A stretch of 6,473 nucleotides of DNA from positions 1 to 6,473 of the forward strand of contig CAMODS010000077.1 of NCBI GenBank assembly GCA_946611525.1, in the 5' to 3' direction. The translations under genes and the position numbers were made by a program. This DNA is from an uncultured Lachnospiraceae bacterium (GTDB lineage Bacteria; Bacillota; Clostridia; Lachnospirales; Lachnospiraceae). The notes beneath the pieces are model-generated. The model did not search any database and was not told where the DNA came from. It saw nothing but the letters and a program-made list of their open reading frames with translations. The number at the start of each line of letters is the position of its first letter. Position 1 is the stretch's first letter. Below, piece by piece: positions 5,694 to 6,473 of this stretch.

Positions 5694-6104
5694 ATGACAA
5701 AAAAGATATCCTTTGTTTTAGTAATGTGTATGATGTTAACGCTGTTTGCCGGGATTGGAGTTCAGGCAGCGAGTAATGTTGACATCGCAGATGGTAAGTA
5801 CCCAGGTTACTTCAAAGATGTTTATGGAAACAAAACAGACAGTAATTTGGAGATTGACCAAGACGATGACGATGATGATGACGATGAGTGCGAGGCAGAG
5901 ATTAGTGTATTAAGGCTTTGCAGTATGGATGATCTGAACGTGACCTCAAAGAATGGCAAGATCATAGTAAAGGGTCTCGATCCCAATGGTGAAAGGATAG
6001 TACTGAAAGGAAAGATTAAAAACAAAAAGCTGGTGCTAAAGATAACAAAGACAACCTGGATGTACTTCAACAAAGGTGACAAGTTCGTATTCAAAATAAA
6101 ATAG
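5694..6104 (+). CDS. Small secreted protein with a poly-aspartate stretch (putative moron)
   Basis: I do not recognise the family. The 136-residue product starts with a clear Sec signal peptide: lysines at 3-4, a hydrophobic core at about 5-21, and V23-Q24-A25 giving a signal peptidase I site just after A25. The mature protein has a short GKYPGYFKDVYGNK segment (34-47), an acidic run with eight consecutive aspartates (57-64, encoded by mixed GAC/GAT codons), two cysteines (C66, C76) and a C-terminal region (about 80-136) of alternating beta-like strands rich in Lys/Ile/Val. The acidic run could bind calcium or another cation. AGGAG at 5681-5685 sets the start. Its own promoter and terminator make it an independent unit inside the phage cluster. 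Secretion from the lysogen, altering the host surface or environment, is a plausible but untested role. Confidence 0.85.
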   Translation: MTKKISFVLVMCMMLTLFAGIGVQAASNVDIADGKYPGYFKDVYGNKTDSNLEIDQDDDDDDDDECEAEISVLRLCSMDDLNVTSKNGKIIVKGLDPNGERIVLKGKIKNKKLVLKITKTTWMYFNKGDKFVFKIK

Positions 6105-6109
6105 CTTTT

Positions 6110-6135
6110 AAGCCTCACATTTGTGGGGCTTTTTT
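6110..6135 (+). terminator. Intrinsic terminator after the secreted-protein gene
   Basis: AAGCCTCAC (6110-6118) pairs with GTGGGGCTT (6123-6131) through nine base pairs including one G-U, closing a four-base loop (ATTT). The stem runs directly into a T-run (to 6135). The stop codon of the secreted-protein gene is six bases upstream. Confidence 0.9.
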
Positions 6136-6151
6136 ATTGGAGGTGACCACC

Positions 6152-6473
6152 ATGCCTTACAAACCGAAAAAGCAATGTGGCTACCCCGGATGTCCGAGGT
6201 TGACTCATGGCAAGTACTGTGAGGAACATGAGCACGTGATGAATAAGAGGTACGAGAAGTATGAGCGTGATCCGGCCACCAAGAAGAACTACGGTAGCCA
6301 ATGGCGAAAGGTACGCAAGGCCTATGTAGAGGCGCATCCCTTCTGCGAACTGTGTTTTGAAGAGGGAGTCATGACACCGACAGAACACGTGCATCATAAG
6401 AAGCCCATCGCAGAGGGAGGAGATCCGTTTTCTTTTGAGAATTTACAATCCTTGTGCCGCCAGCATCACTCAA
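6152..6473 (+). CDS. Phage HNH endonuclease, 3' end cut by window edge
   Basis: The frame is open from an ATG at 6152 to the window end (107 codons visible), with a strong GGAGGTGA binding site at 6139-6146, five bases before the start. The N-terminus carries a zinc-ribbon-like set: C9, C14, C23 and H26. The HNH domain shows C65-x2-C68, then HVHHKKPIAEGG (79-90) with the catalytic His at about 82, N97 in FENLQSLC, and C102-x2-HH (105-106). The second zinc pair uses His where Cys is common. Only a short C-terminal tail is likely missing, since phage HNH proteins of this type are usually slightly over 100 residues. In many phages this gene comes just before terminase and helps DNA packaging by nicking or cutting DNA with the terminase. 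Terminase genes would be expected just past the window edge. Confidence 0.92.
   Translation, partial: MPYKPKKQCGYPGCPRLTHGKYCEEHEHVMNKRYEKYERDPATKKNYGSQWRKVRKAYVEAHPFCELCFEEGVMTPTEHVHHKKPIAEGGDPFSFENLQSLCRQHHS

Noticed and set aside
5694..5771. Possible lipoprotein signal, because a cysteine occurs in the N-terminal region.
   Set aside because: Cys12 lies inside the hydrophobic core without a lipobox before it; the VQA motif at 23-25 fits signal peptidase I.
1..6473. Search for CRISPR arrays, tRNA or rRNA genes, insertion sequences and integrase attachment sites.
   Set aside because: No regularly spaced direct repeats, no cloverleaf-like sequence that I could support, no transposase and no integrase are visible in the window.

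Overview
The window reads as part of a temperate phage or prophage (or a closely related phage-derived element) of a Gram-positive host. A Clostridia host, probably Lachnospiraceae, is my best guess. It rests on strong AGGAGG-type ribosome binding sites before almost every gene, AGG/AGA-rich codon use, tightly overlapping small genes and a Firmicutes-type phage gene order. No host gene is present, so the family-level placement is inference.

Layout. Positions 1-302 hold two small leftward genes (51 codons, and one cut by the window edge). Positions 303-547 are a divergent intergenic region whose two halves are imperfect mirror images: each direction of transcription has the same sequence blocks in the same order ahead of its first gene. 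Rightward from 548 comes a compact replication operon: a DUF4406 / nucleoside deoxyribosyltransferase-like protein (548-862), then a 767-residue primase-helicase of the AEP + PriCT-1 + D5/SF3 type (852-3155). A non-coding stretch follows (3156-3336) with repeated TGACACCC boxes arranged as a large dyad around an A/T-rich core, which is probably the phage replication origin. Next come a VRR-NUC nuclease (3337-3618) and a SNF2-type helicase (3599-4972). A 71-residue protein of unknown function (4965-5180) and a sigma-70-region-4-like phage regulator of the DUF1492/ArpU/RinA type (5177-5593) complete the run. Apart from the origin gap, each gene overlaps its neighbour by 4-20 bases, so the operon is probably translationally coupled.

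After the regulator gene there is an independent cassette: a good sigma-A promoter (extended -10), a gene for a small secreted protein with eight consecutive aspartates (5694-6104), and a strong intrinsic terminator (6110-6135). This looks like a moron inserted at the early/late boundary. Directly behind the terminator begins an HNH endonuclease (6152 to the window end, incomplete), a gene that in many Firmicutes phages comes just before the terminase genes and so marks the start of the packaging module.

How it fits together: the primase-helicase would act at the dyad origin, with the nuclease/helicase pair processing replication or recombination intermediates. The regulator at the end of the early operon would then switch on the late module that starts at the HNH gene. 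No complete undescribed system can be claimed from this sequence. The least explained elements are the mirrored leaders at 320-521, the origin dyad, and the secreted acidic protein cassette.
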